From Daphnia pulex (Eukaryota; Arthropoda; Branchiopoda; Diplostraca; Daphniidae), in contig NC_060028.1 of the NCBI RefSeq assembly GCF_021134715.1, positions 4,610,501 to 4,674,500 on the forward strand: a DNA stretch of 64,000 nucleotides, written 5' to 3'. Under the pieces are notes generated by a model. The model had not been told where the DNA came from and did no database searches. It saw only the letters and a program-made list of their open reading frames with translations. Made by a program: the position numbers and the translations under genes. Shown piece after piece: positions 25,254 to 36,429 of this stretch (positions within the stretch are counted from its first letter, which is position 1; the number at the start of each line of letters is the position of its first letter).

Positions 25254-25920
25254 CCATTTTAGACAACTGCAATTTAAACATTTAGTCAAACATTCTCAAA
25301 TCTAATTAAGAAATATTGATTTTTTGGTGAATACATTAATACATTCCCTTCCATTCCTTTCCTTCCCAAGAGGAACTAAATTCCGCCTCGGCCTATGGGC
25401 CAAAAAAAGGAGCACGGGCATGGCCATGGGGGCAGTTCCCATGTGCGCTCAACCGTGAATTAACAAACCTTATAAATAATAAACAATGGTCTTTCTCAAG
25501 ATTTTATAAAACTTTTATTTTCATAACTATTTCTACAAGAATTTTTTATTTGTACGAGCAATAATGAACACTCAAAACAAAATTTTTCAAGACTTGAAGC
25601 CTAAGACAGAAATAAGCAATAACTGTTGCATGGCCAAAATTCATCAATTTTATTTCAGATTTAAATTTGATCATTTCAATTTATTTTTTTCCATTTTATC
25701 CTAAACAAATTTCATCCACTTGAATTAGCTATGTCACTGATTGAACAACATGACGTTTTTTTTCTGGAAAGATTGACTTTTACTTAACATACCTAAAGTC
25801 GTTGACGGATGAATAGGAATCCTTATACTACTAAAAAGTCATGGACGGATGAATAGAATGTCAATACTACTCACACTCTCCTTTAACACAGAAAAGGACT
25901 CAAATTTTTCAGCAAACACA
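25254..25920. other. 3' flank of RepHel copy 1; no gene
   Basis: This is AT-rich sequence with a short GC-rich island at about 25381-25447 that can form small hairpins (GGCC TATG GGCC; CATGGG ... CCCATG). It is the most likely place for a Helitron 3' terminal hairpin, but no CTRR end follows it, so the terminus is not established. The equivalent stretch in U5 is 42517-43183. Confidence 0.35.
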
Positions 25921-25924
25921 ACGT

Positions 25925-27730
25925 AGTCACATGGTGTAGTGGATAAAGTGCCGGACTATAAAGAAAGCGGTCTACGGTTCAAGTCCAGACCAGTGGTTTT
26001 CAATTTATCACTTAGGATAGAGCAGTAGAAATTAGTCATATAATGTTAATTACTACTTTATTATTTGTGCGTTTACATGAATGATTTACTATTTACGTAA
26101 TTTCTTAATCTGAAGCTTATCAAAAATCGAAAATAACACAAAAACCAATAATATTTTCAATATTTCAAATTTATGCAATGTTCCGTGGTGTATGATGAAG
26201 CAGATGCTAATGAAGCAAATAGTCTTATTATTGAAAACTTCAAAATCCGATGTAAATAAAATTTCTTTGCTCACGCTGGGTGATAACTATGACAATGTGT
26301 AAGTATGCGCTATCCAACTGGTCACATCGGATATTATTTGTAAACACCGTTGTTGATGTAGTGGTTATAGCATTGCATTAGTAGGTCAAAAGTGTTTGGT
26401 TCAAACCCCAGCTCAGGCAAGCAAATAGTACCCGAAACGATGAATTCTTAAAATGAAGTAAATAAATTATTTTTGTTCTTGCTGGGCGATGACACTGAAA
26501 ATGAAGAAGTATGCACTATCCAGCGGATATCGTCAAGAATTGGAAGAACACACCGCCGATGGGGTAGTGGTTATATCAATGGATTAGTAATTCAAAGGAT
26601 GTTGGTTCAAATCCACTCTCAGTATAACTATAAAATAGCACTCAAAAAACAGCATGCAAATGAATGGCAAGCTGGAAAAGAATAAATCTTTACATGAATG
26701 ATTTACTATTAACGTAATTTCTAGATCTAAAGCTTTATAATATAAAATACGTAAACCAATAAAATTTTCCATATTTCAAATTTATGCATCGTTCCCTGGT
26801 GAATGATGAAGCAGATGCTTATGAAGCAAATAGTCTTATTATAGATAAATTCAAACTCCGATGTAAAAAAAATGTCTTTGCTCACGCTGTGTGATATCTA
26901 TGACAATGTGTAAGTAGGCGTTATCCACCTTTAACGTCAGATATTTATTGTAAATACCGTTGTTGTAATGGTTATAGCGTTGAATTGGTAATTCAAAGGT
27001 GGGTGGTTCAAACCCCCACTCGGGCAAGCAAATAGTTCCCAAAACAATGAATTCTTAAACTGCAGCAAATAAATTGTTTTTGTTCTTGCTGGGCGATGAC
27101 ACTGACAATGAAGAAGTATGCACTATCCAGCTGGTATCGTCAAGATTTGCAAAATACCACAGCCGATGGTGTAGTGGTTATAGTATTGGTTTGTTAATTC
27201 AAGGAATGTTGGTTCAAACCCACTCACAGCATAACTATAAAAATGCACTCAAATTGCATACAAATGAATCGTAATTTGGAAAAGAACAAAGTTTTACATG
27301 AATGACTTACTATTAACGTAATTTCTAAATCTAAAGCTTTATCGAAAAAAATACAAAACCAACAAAATCTTCAATATTTCAAAATTATTTATCGTTCCGT
27401 GGTGTAGCGGTTAAAGTAATGAAATGTGATTCCTAAGATCAATGGTTCAAATCTAAATTTCGAAAATAATGAATTCATATTAAATTTTCAATATTTATGT
27501 AATAAGGATAATGATAAAAATTATAGTGGTTGAAAAAACTCTTACTCATACAATGTCCAATTCAAAGTACAATGTTCTACTTTTCTTCTTTTGAGTTCCA
27601 TCAAAAATAAAAAAAAAACGAATATAGCATTAAACATTTGATATTAAAATAAGTCTCCATAGTGTAGTGGTTAAAGAGATGGAATATAAATCCTTAAGGT
27701 TAAAAGTCAATGGTTCAAATCAAGAATCAA
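25925..27730 (+). repeat. ~600-bp tandem repeats with tRNA-like sequences (copy 1)
   Basis: The block TTTACATGAATGATTTACTA recurs at about 26071, 26692 and 27293, giving periods of about 620 and 600 bp. tRNA-like sequences, all on the plus strand, lie at about 25925-25995, 26345-26415, 26559-26625, 26955-27030, 27162-27228, 27397-27460 and 27657-27725. They carry TGGTGTAGTGGTTA-type A boxes and GGTTCAAAYCC-type B boxes. The one at 26955 has an anticodon-like arm TTGAA-TTGGTAA-TTCAA, a 5-bp stem with a 7-base loop. None closes a full cloverleaf by eye. Confidence 0.6.
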
Positions 27731-27923
27731 AGAGAAGTAGTGCTACGTACTTATATGGATTTTAAAATATTAAGAACATCAATTATGAAGTTGGAAAAAT
27801 AAAAAAAGCAAACTAAATGAATATTCTAATACTCTGTTTATTACTGATCAATAACCAACAAATCAACAAAATTAACAAATAAAAAACAAAGAAAAAAAAT
27901 TAAACAAATCGAAAAAAAAACAT

Positions 27924-28583
27924 CTAAATCACATCTCCAAACATTCTCTGTGCCTCAGCTTCATCCTTGCACATTTTGGAGCGGAATGAGGCCAGCTCCT
28001 TTTTGGCCCATGCCTCATTCCGCTTAGATCTTTCCAAAGCAGCTTCAGCACTAAAATGAAAAAAAAAATTACATAAAAAAACAAACATGAAATAACTTGG
28101 ATAAACTTACTTCTGTCGGTTTTTCTTAAATTTTTCGTGCCGAGTTTTCAGCTGCACTCCACGTAATAGATTGGATCTTCTCCTATCTTCAATCCTCTGA
28201 AATTCTGAAATCGTCCAAGATTGAAGAAAGGAGACAGGTGGGGAAGACGGCGGGGTATTGAAATCCATATCCATGGATGCTAAAACCCCGTCAACTTCGT
28301 CATCACCCAGTGGATTTTCTTCAGGGACAACCACTTGAGGAGACAAAGAGACGGGGGGAGAAACAACAGGCAAATCTATCAAACAAAAAAAAACAATGAA
28401 TAGAACAGAAATATTGGATAACATTAAGGAGACTTACCAGAATTGGGTATTCCATCACGGACAACCACTTGAGGAGACAAAGAAACGGGGGGAGAAGCAA
28501 CAAGCAAATCTATGATACAAAAAAAACAATGAATATAACAGAAATATTGGATAACATTAAAGAGACTTACCAGAGTTGGGCAT
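27924..28583 (-). CDS. Unrecognised 158-residue protein with a duplicated exon (copy 1)
   Basis: I reconstruct four exons on the minus strand: 28583-28571 (ATG, 13 bp), 28509-28438 (72 bp), 28375-28111 (265 bp) and 28050-27924 (127 bp, TAG). All junctions are GT-AG and the phases agree, giving 159 codons with the stop. The second exon and the start of the third encode two versions of a Ser/Pro/Val segment (SPPVSLSPQVVV in each), so an exon was duplicated. The middle is acidic (GDDEVDGVLASMDMD), then FLQSWTISEFQRIEDRRR, and the C-terminal third is a charged, probably helical KKNRQNAEAALERSKRNEAW segment. I do not recognise the family. It lies 2.7 kb downstream of RepHel in opposite orientation within the same inserted block, so it may be an accessory or captured gene. 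A start further upstream is possible. Confidence 0.6.
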
Positions 28584-28619
28584 GTTGTCAAGGGGAAGTT
28601 CAGAGAGAATGTGAAAAAC

Positions 28620-28844
28620 AATTATTCGTTGACTTACCAGCAAGATAATAAGCCGCCAAACGAAATAAAAGCACAAAACATAAGCTTCCCTCCAAAAAAC
28701 CACGCCCACTGGTTGCAATTTTTATCGTTGATATAATGATTTTGAACACGTGAAAAAAATTAAGCATTGCCTCTCCCCAAACCAGGTGTTGAGGGTTGGA
28801 TTTTTTTTATTGATATTCAATGTCCTCCAATATTTATGTATGTG
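28620..28844. other. Right edge of inserted block; no gene
   Basis: This is 225 bp between the 158-residue gene and the diverged tRNA-like array. A donor-like TTGCTG|GTAAGT on the minus strand at about 28640 hints at a 5' non-coding exon, but no matching acceptor was found. No transposon terminus was recognised. Confidence 0.3.
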
Positions 28845-29580
28845 TAGTACTTGGGGTTTGAACCATAATCCGTGAGGTGTTACCGCCACATACATGTAAG
28901 GGCATGGCATTGTAACACACACTCTAACCACTACACTATCAGAACTAATATCATTATCGAGTTCCAATTTCGACAAATGGTTGTCGCGCTTCACGTTTTT
29001 TTTTATTAACGTGTAACTACGACATATTTATAAATCCCATTACTTCTATTAAATTCCATCTCTTTCATGGTGTATTGGGTAACGTTCTCTGCTATCATAC
29101 AAGATGTCCGAGTTTCGATACTTGGTTAAGGCGCTTTAATTCAATATTAATTCAAACATTTATTTTCAATTTTGAAATTGGTGTTTTTAGGGAATTGAAC
29201 CCGAACATAACGCATAGAAAGCGAACTCGCTAACCAATCGATCACCAATTGATATTCAATTCTGATCTCATTGACAAGTGGTTTCAAACATCTCTGCATC
29301 TCGCGTTGCAACTGGCACACAGGTGAGCGCGACGAACCGTGTCTCTACGACATATTTATACATTCCATAACATATAGTGTATTCCATCTCTCTCATTGTG
29401 TATTGGTTAGCGTGCTTGATTGTCATGCGAGAAATCCGAGGTTCAAACTCCGGGTAAAGTCACAGTTGCTAATTATTAATTCGGTCATCAATATATTTTA
29501 GAAACTATTGTTTATCGGGAGTTGAACCCGGGTACTCACTCATAGTAAGAGAATTCGCTAACCACTTGACCACCTATTGA
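28845..29580. repeat. Diverged tRNA-like array E (copy in U5 at about 46108-46843)
   Basis: A leading minus tRNA-like sequence (28845-28960) is followed by two convergent pairs: plus members at about 29063 and 29390, minus members at about 29175-29250 and 29510-29580. It has the same design as arrays A-D but with more base changes, so it is an older relative. It marks where normal macrosatellite sequence resumes after the insert. Confidence 0.65.
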
Positions 29581-31774
29581 TACCAATACCGATTGATCCT
29601 ACAGAATCCATTTGGCCATGATTGGATGTATGAGAAATCTAATGACAGTGGTTTAACTGGTAAATTATTTGTCCACAGGCAGAAAATTTAAGCGCACGCT
29701 CACGCTTAACGGGCAGGGAATTTTAAATGTCCTTCAGAATACGCTGGGCCATAAGTGGATGTATAAGAAATCTATTGACAGTGGTTTAATTGGTAAATGC
29801 GTAACTGAGTTCAACGGGCAGATAGTGTTCAAGTTACAAAAAAACGAGGATACCTTCATCGCGATTCGAGCCCGTGGCGGTGGGGCCCCCGAAGGGGCAC
29901 CCCCGCGGCCGCGAGAGCTCGTGGTAAAGGAATTCGAGGGAATTTGTCGGGGCAAACGCAAGGTATTAGAGATTCAATAACATTGGTTCAACTTGCGAAT
30001 GATTTGTCCACGGCAGGAAATTTAATTTAAACTGTTAAAAAACGTGGAGGAAATTTTAAGTGTCCTACAAAACACGTTGGGTGAAACATAACATCTACTA
30101 ATTTGTTCACATTGGGCCACGAGTAATTGCAACTAATTCGCTAACGTCGGGTGATGAATTTTTATACCTAGCAAATTTTAATGTTCAAAATCGATGTTGC
30201 CTTACATTGGTCGATGGCTTCCTTTTAAGAAAATGTGTCAACACATCTCATTAGCCAAGTTGTTAGAGAATAAGATTCAAGTAACGATGGGCTGTTGTTC
30301 AAACCGGCAATGAGGAATGTATAGACGAAAACAGGAAATTATGAGGTATTCAGATTGAAAGCCAAGTAAATTATTTCAAACACTTTGTCAATTTTTATTT
30401 TCACAATTTATGAGTATTGAACCTAAAGACATAAATGTGCTATGCGAACACTCTAACCAATACACCACCAATAATGTATTTTACTATTACCTCTCAAGTG
30501 GTTATTCGAATTTTATATGCGAAGCTGAGTTTTGTAAGTTTCATTAAAATACAGGAGCAAATACTTACTGGCCAAAGAATTACGTCGTGCGATTAATATT
30601 TATTGGTATTTAGAGCAAATCCGAATTGACTTAAGTGGCTGATGACTTTTCCCCCTGTTTAACTGATAATACAACTCAACAGCTCAGTGGTTAGAGCATT
30701 GGATCCAGGATACAACGGCCCGTTGTTCAAGCCCACATCGAGATAAGTACGAGATACATGTGAGTCTAAGGGGAAGGATTACATGAGGGAGGAGTGTGCA
30801 GAGAAGGGATGGTGATGGTGGGGATGGTGAGGGAGGGGATGGTGAGGGAGGGGATAGTGAGGGAGGGGATGGTGAGGGAGGGGATGGTGAGGGAGAGGAT
30901 GGTGAGGGAGGGAAGATAGAGAGGGGGGAGGATGAGAGAGGGGAGGAAGATGGGAAAAAGTGGGAAAAAATAAATTGGAATGGAAGAAAGTGAAACGGGA
31001 AGATGAGGAAGGAGAGGAAGAAGGAGGTGAATATCAGAATCAGCTCCAAACGTGTTCAAGTTACAAAAAACCGTGGAAAACTGCACCGAAACTCGAGACC
31101 GTGGGAAATGTGTCAAATCCAATAGAACCAAACTCTGAAAAATAAAAGTCCCAAAATAAAACCAAAACTCAACCGATACTTGCTTGCAACGAAAAAAAAA
31201 CAAGTCCACAAAAAAAACCCAAAAGACCGACTGGCTCACGGTGGAAAATGTAAAAGTCCATAAATGGATGAAAAAAAAAGTCCCGGACAGTAAGGAATTG
31301 GCCAGTGGGATTATACGAGTGGCGTTTTGCTCCAGGTGTACTGTGCGCTTAGGTGATTATGTCTAGCCGCCTGGTTCGCCGTCCTTGGACGGGCCTAGGT
31401 ATACTAGTCGACTGCTTCGACTGCTCTATAAACCGCGGGCGTGGCTTAGTGACCTTGGCCAGTCTGTGATTCTGTTTGTGTGTTTGTTTGTTTGTCTGTT
31501 TGTTGTTTGTCTGTATCGGCGAGAAGCAATCAGTGGCGAAAGTTTCGAATTGAGTAAGCGAGGCGATACACACGTCAACTTTCCTCACCGTTTGTCCGTT
31601 TGCGCTCGCCCTTCTCGCCACACACACACACACGGGCTCGAACCGTGTGCGTTTTTTTTTTTTTTTTTTTTTTGCGGACAGGGGGGGAGAGAGAGGGCTA
31701 GAATTTGTTAGTAGTCGGGTAGGGTTTTTTTTTTTTACCATCGGTTATATATGTCGATGTCCTCTATTAGATTC

Positions 31775-32808
31775 GAGTGTACTACTTGGGGTTTGAACCA
31801 TGGTCGGAGAGGTGCTTCCGCCGCACATCCGATTGGGATGGCATTGTCGCACACACTCTAACCACTACACTATCAGAACTGATATTGATATCGAGTTGGA
31901 ATTTGGACAGATGGTTGTTTTTTGTTGCGCTTCCAGTGTTTCGTGAGCGGCGCGCGCCGTTTGTCTTGGACATATTTTTTTACATCCAATTTCCTCAATT
32001 GAATTCCATCTTTCTAATGGTGTATTGGTTAGCGTGCAGTGCTACCGTGCGAGAGGTCCGAGGTTCGATCCCGGGTCAAGGCACTGTTTTGAATTATTAA
32101 TTTTTTAAGTTCAATTTTCAATTCAGAAATTGGAGTGTCTATCGGGAATTGAACCCGAGTACTCACGCATGGTAGGCGAACTCGCTAACCACTTGACCAC
32201 CAATTATTATTCGGATTTGATCTTATTGACAAGTTGTTTTAAAGATATCTGCGTCTCGCGTCACGTCGCTCATGACGCACAGGTGAGCGCGACGCGACGC
32301 ACCGGATCTCTTAGACATATCTGTAGATCCCATTCCCTTTATTGTTATCATCGTTCTAATGATCTATTGGATAGCATGCACGGCTACGAAGCGAGAGGTT
32401 CGATCCCTGGTCAAGGTGCTGTTATTAATTTGCAATTTTTTGCAATTTATTATTTTTTGCAATTTATTAATTTGCAATTTTCAATTCTCATTATAGAAAT
32501 TAGTGGCTGTCGGGATTTGAACCCGAGTTCTCACACATGATAGGCGAACTTGATAACCACTTGGTCACAAACTGATATTCATCATTGAGCTCATTTAAGA
32601 GTAATTTCAAACATTTCGGTGTCTCGAATTTCACACGTCGCGTTACACTTGCTAAACACAGGTGAGCGCAACGCGACGCACCGTGTCTCTACGACATATT
32701 TTTAGATCCAATTCTCTACGTTGAATTTCATCTCTATAATGGTGTATTGGTTAGCGTCTTATGCTACCATGAGAGAGGTCCGCGGTTCGATCCCGGTCAA
32801 GGTCAACT
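31775..32808. repeat. tRNA-like array D' (one pair fewer than D)
   Basis: This is the copy of array D in U5. Plus members lie at about 32015, 32357 and 32738. Compared with D, exactly one ~344-bp pair is missing between the first and second pair, as expected for recombination between neighbouring repeats. Confidence 0.7.
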
Positions 32809-33286
32809 TTATTTAATGTTTACATGAATTAATTTAGAAATTAGGGTTATATCGATATTATATCGAGTCACGTTGCTCATCGAGCAGACGATGGTAATCA
32901 TTGTTGTTTACAACAACTGACACGTCAAATTTTGTCTCGAGTAATAGATTTCTTCGATTTTGATTTCTCGATTGCGATTGATTTCATACTCCAAACTGTG
33001 TAAATTCGAGACAAATTGGGTAAGTCAAACTGGTGTATCAAATAGATACAGTGTAAATATACAATTCTTTCATCATTTGTCAAACGTAAATATTTGTGAT
33101 TGACTTATGTTTTGACTTACATGTAACAAGACAAAAAGTTTGACGAATTGGTGACTTCATCGACTCTTTTCAAACTTTCAGCCAAATAAAGCAATACTCT
33201 TAATTGCCAGGTGACTGATATAGATTTCATTTATCTCAATTCCAACAAATTCAACTGTTTCATGTTTGGCATTATAGATTTCTCGG

Positions 33287-35930
33287 CCTGTTGTATATAT
33301 AATCACAGTGACTGTGTTTCTACTTCAAGCCTGCGACTGGCATCTGGATTTTCATAGCCAGGTACAAGTATTGCTATTTTATTTCATTTCAATTACAAAA
33401 AAAAAGATGATGAAAATATTTGTTTAATTCACCAGTTTGTAGTGTACTATCGAAAGGACTGCATTCCCTTCTTCGAGCCCATGACTGGCATCAGGATTAT
33501 CATAGTCAGGTAAGATTTTTCAGTTCACTTTTATCCATTTGAACAAGCCCATGGTTTGAATCTTTGCTACGAACTCATAAGTGATTGTCTTCGACGATTT
33601 TCTTCCCATTTTATCCGCTCTCGGTGTAGTGGTTAGCGTGTTGGATTTCAAACACTGGGGTTAATGGTTCGGTTCTCGATAACAGCACTTAAATTTACGA
33701 TGGTGAAAATTGTTGTAGCTACCAAACACGACCCTTTGAATTGTTTTTGAACACTCGAGTTCTTATACGTGTATGTAATTTGCATTTTAATTTTCAGCCT
33801 GTAGTGTACAATCGAGGTGAGTGCCTGCCTTCCTCACTTGCGGCCCATGACTGGCATCAGGAATTTAATTGTCAGGTACAAACATTGCAGTTTATTTCAT
33901 TGTAATTAAAAACAGTAGGATTAAAATATATTTTTGCATTCATTAGCCTGTAGTGTATTATCGAAAGGACTGCATTTCCTTCTTCGAGCCCATGACTGGC
34001 ATCAGGATTATCATAGTCAGGTAAGATTTTTCAGTTCACTTTTATCCATTCGAACAAGCCCATGACATGAATCTTTGCTCCGAACTCATAAGTGATCGTC
34101 TTCGACGATTTTCTTACAATTTACATCCGCTCGTGGTGTAGTGGTTAGCGTGTTGGATTTCAAACACTGGGTTCAATGGTTCGGTTCTCGATGACAGTAC
34201 ATAAATTAACGATGGTGAAAATTGTTGTATGTTCTACCAATCACGACCATTTGAATTATTTTTTTTACTGTTTTTGAACACTCGAGTTCTTATACGTGTA
34301 TGGATTTTGAAATTTAATTTTCAGCCTGTAGTGTACAATCGAGGTGAGTTGCTTCCTTCCTCACTTGCGGCCCATGACTGGCATCAGGAATTTAATTGTC
34401 AGGTACAAACATTGCAGTTTATTTCATTGCAATTAAAAATAGTAGGATTATAACATATTTTTGCATTCATTAGCCTGTAGTGTATTATCGAAAGGACTGC
34501 ATTTCCTTCTTCGAGCCCATGACTGGCATCAGGATTATCATAGTCAGGTAAGATTTTTCAGTTCACTTTTATCCATTCGAACAAGCCCATGGCATGAATC
34601 TTTGCTCCGAACTCATAAGTTATTGTCTTCGACGATTTTCTTACAATTTACAACCGCTCGTGGTGTAGTGGTTAGCGTGTTGGAAATCAAACACGGGGGG
34701 TTAATGGTTCGGTTCTCCATGACAGCACATAAATTGGAGATGGTGAAAAATTGTTGCACGTGTTAGCAATGACGACCATGTGAATTATGTTTTGTATTAA
34801 TTTTGAACACTCGAATTCTTATATGTGTATGTATTTTGCAATTTGTTTTTCAGCCTGTAGTTTACAATCGAATTGAGTGCCTTCCTCACTTTCGAACTAC
34901 GACTGGCAACAGGAATTTAATAGTCAGGTACATTTTTTGTCGATTCCATTTATTTTAATGAAAAGAATTAGCTTTCACAAATATTTTCATCACCAGCCTG
35001 TAGTGTTCCGTCGAAGTTACTCCGTTTCTCGCTTCCAGCCAACGACCGGCATCAGGACTTTAATTGTCAGGTAAATTGTTTTTATTGTACCTTTTTTCCA
35101 TTAGAACATGTTTATAGCACGTTTTATTACCTGCTATAAAATTGGTAGTTGATAACTTTAGAACTTTTTTGCCAAAAATTATTCTGAGTTGGTGTAATGG
35201 TTAACGTTCTAGCATGGTAATCTCGATCAACAGAGGCTCTGTGTTCAACTCTCGGGCGGTGTGTTTTAATTTAGAAGGAATGTTGGTCGATAATTGAAAT
35301 TTATGTTAGTGGTTTGCTATGTTTTCGACTGTGTCCAATGCTCAACAAAAGAGACAGAGTTCAATTCAGTAGCTCTAGGCTACAATTTTTTTGTCTTCGA
35401 ATCGCCAACCAATTTGTACCCAAACATGGTGTAGTGGTTATCACCTTTGGTTTCTAATCGAGTGGTCAAATGTTCGAATCTACTTCCATTCAAATTCGTT
35501 TTGGGTCTTTGTGAAGAATTTCGTTATTCTGTTGAACTTTGATTAAGTTGGCAATTGTTTATCATGCACTTCCTTCGAAAAAAAAAAGAAACCAGAAATC
35601 GACAGGTAACGGTGATTTTGTCGTCGATTTACTACATTTTTGTATCGGAACGTGGCGTTGTGGTTAGTGCGTTCGATTTCAAACGCACAGGTTGATGGTT
35701 CAAGTCTGGTTCCATAAAATAAACTTTACCAATAAAAAATGTGCGCGTCAATTACTGAAGTTGGATAAGATGTTTGCAATTTTTTACTGATACAAGCTTT
35801 TATTTTGCATTAAATAGCCTGTAATGCATCGAATTTGTGACCAGATCTTCAAGTCGCCATTCACTTCCGCTCCGGGATGTCTTCCAGCTTACTTCTAACT
35901 TCCTACGGCATCAGGACACTCATTGCTCAA
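33287..35930 (+). repeat. Mini-exon cassette / tRNA-like repeats (copy 2)
   Basis: This is the U5 copy of the array at 16024-18667, offset 17263, nearly base-identical. One difference falls on a donor-like site: after the fourth cassette this copy has CAG|GTAAG (34021), while copy 1 has CAGCTAAG (16758). Confidence 0.6.
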
Positions 35931-36429
35931 GTAAAGTACTTTCCGAATTCCAACAATTTAAAGTCCGTAGCATGTTTTTATTAGCCTGCTAAAGACTTAT
36001 TAGTTGTGGTGTCCGACGGTTTTCAGCCAATTTGTGCTGGTCTTGGTATAGAGGTTAGCATTTTGGCTTTTAACAGTCACAATTGCGATAAAAATCCCGA
36101 TCAAGTCAGCATCAAGTTGAGCGCAAATGAAAATAATTGCATAATTGTTGACATTTTTGGGGGTCAGTCATTGTAAAACGAACAGTCGACAACCGGAGAG
36201 GAGCTAACCTGCGATGCGTATTTGTTTATCAGATGTGAACCTTAACCGGGCTGTACCACTGGGATATTGAGCACCGGTTGTGTCGACGGCTTACGTTCGA
36301 ATTTGTGTTTAATTTTAAGCTTTTTGAAATTTTTGCGGTGTAAAGCCCTCCAAAAGCCCTCCAAAAAGCCCTCCACTGATAGAAGCGAATTTTTTTTGAT
36401 AAATTAGGGGTTATTTTGCTGAGTTGAAA

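Larger units (their letters stand above)
13804..31409. repeat. Macrosatellite unit U4 carrying a ~13-kb insert with RepHel
   Basis: The unit starts and ends with the same boundary motifs as the short units but is 17606 bp long. The normal leader and tRNA-like array D run to about 15545. A block of about 13 kb follows (mini-exon cassettes, RepHel, ~600-bp repeats, the 158-residue gene) to about 28700. Normal unit sequence resumes with a diverged tRNA-like array (28845-29580), a hairpin box (about 29811-29975) and the G-rich minisatellite (30805-30909). I could not define exact insertion ends or a target-site duplication. Confidence 0.8.

Noticed and set aside
25254-28844. A defined Helitron 3' end (CTRR after a hairpin)
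   Set aside because: GC-rich hairpins occur near 25381-25447, but no CTRR followed by T was found at a fitting distance. The termini stay open.
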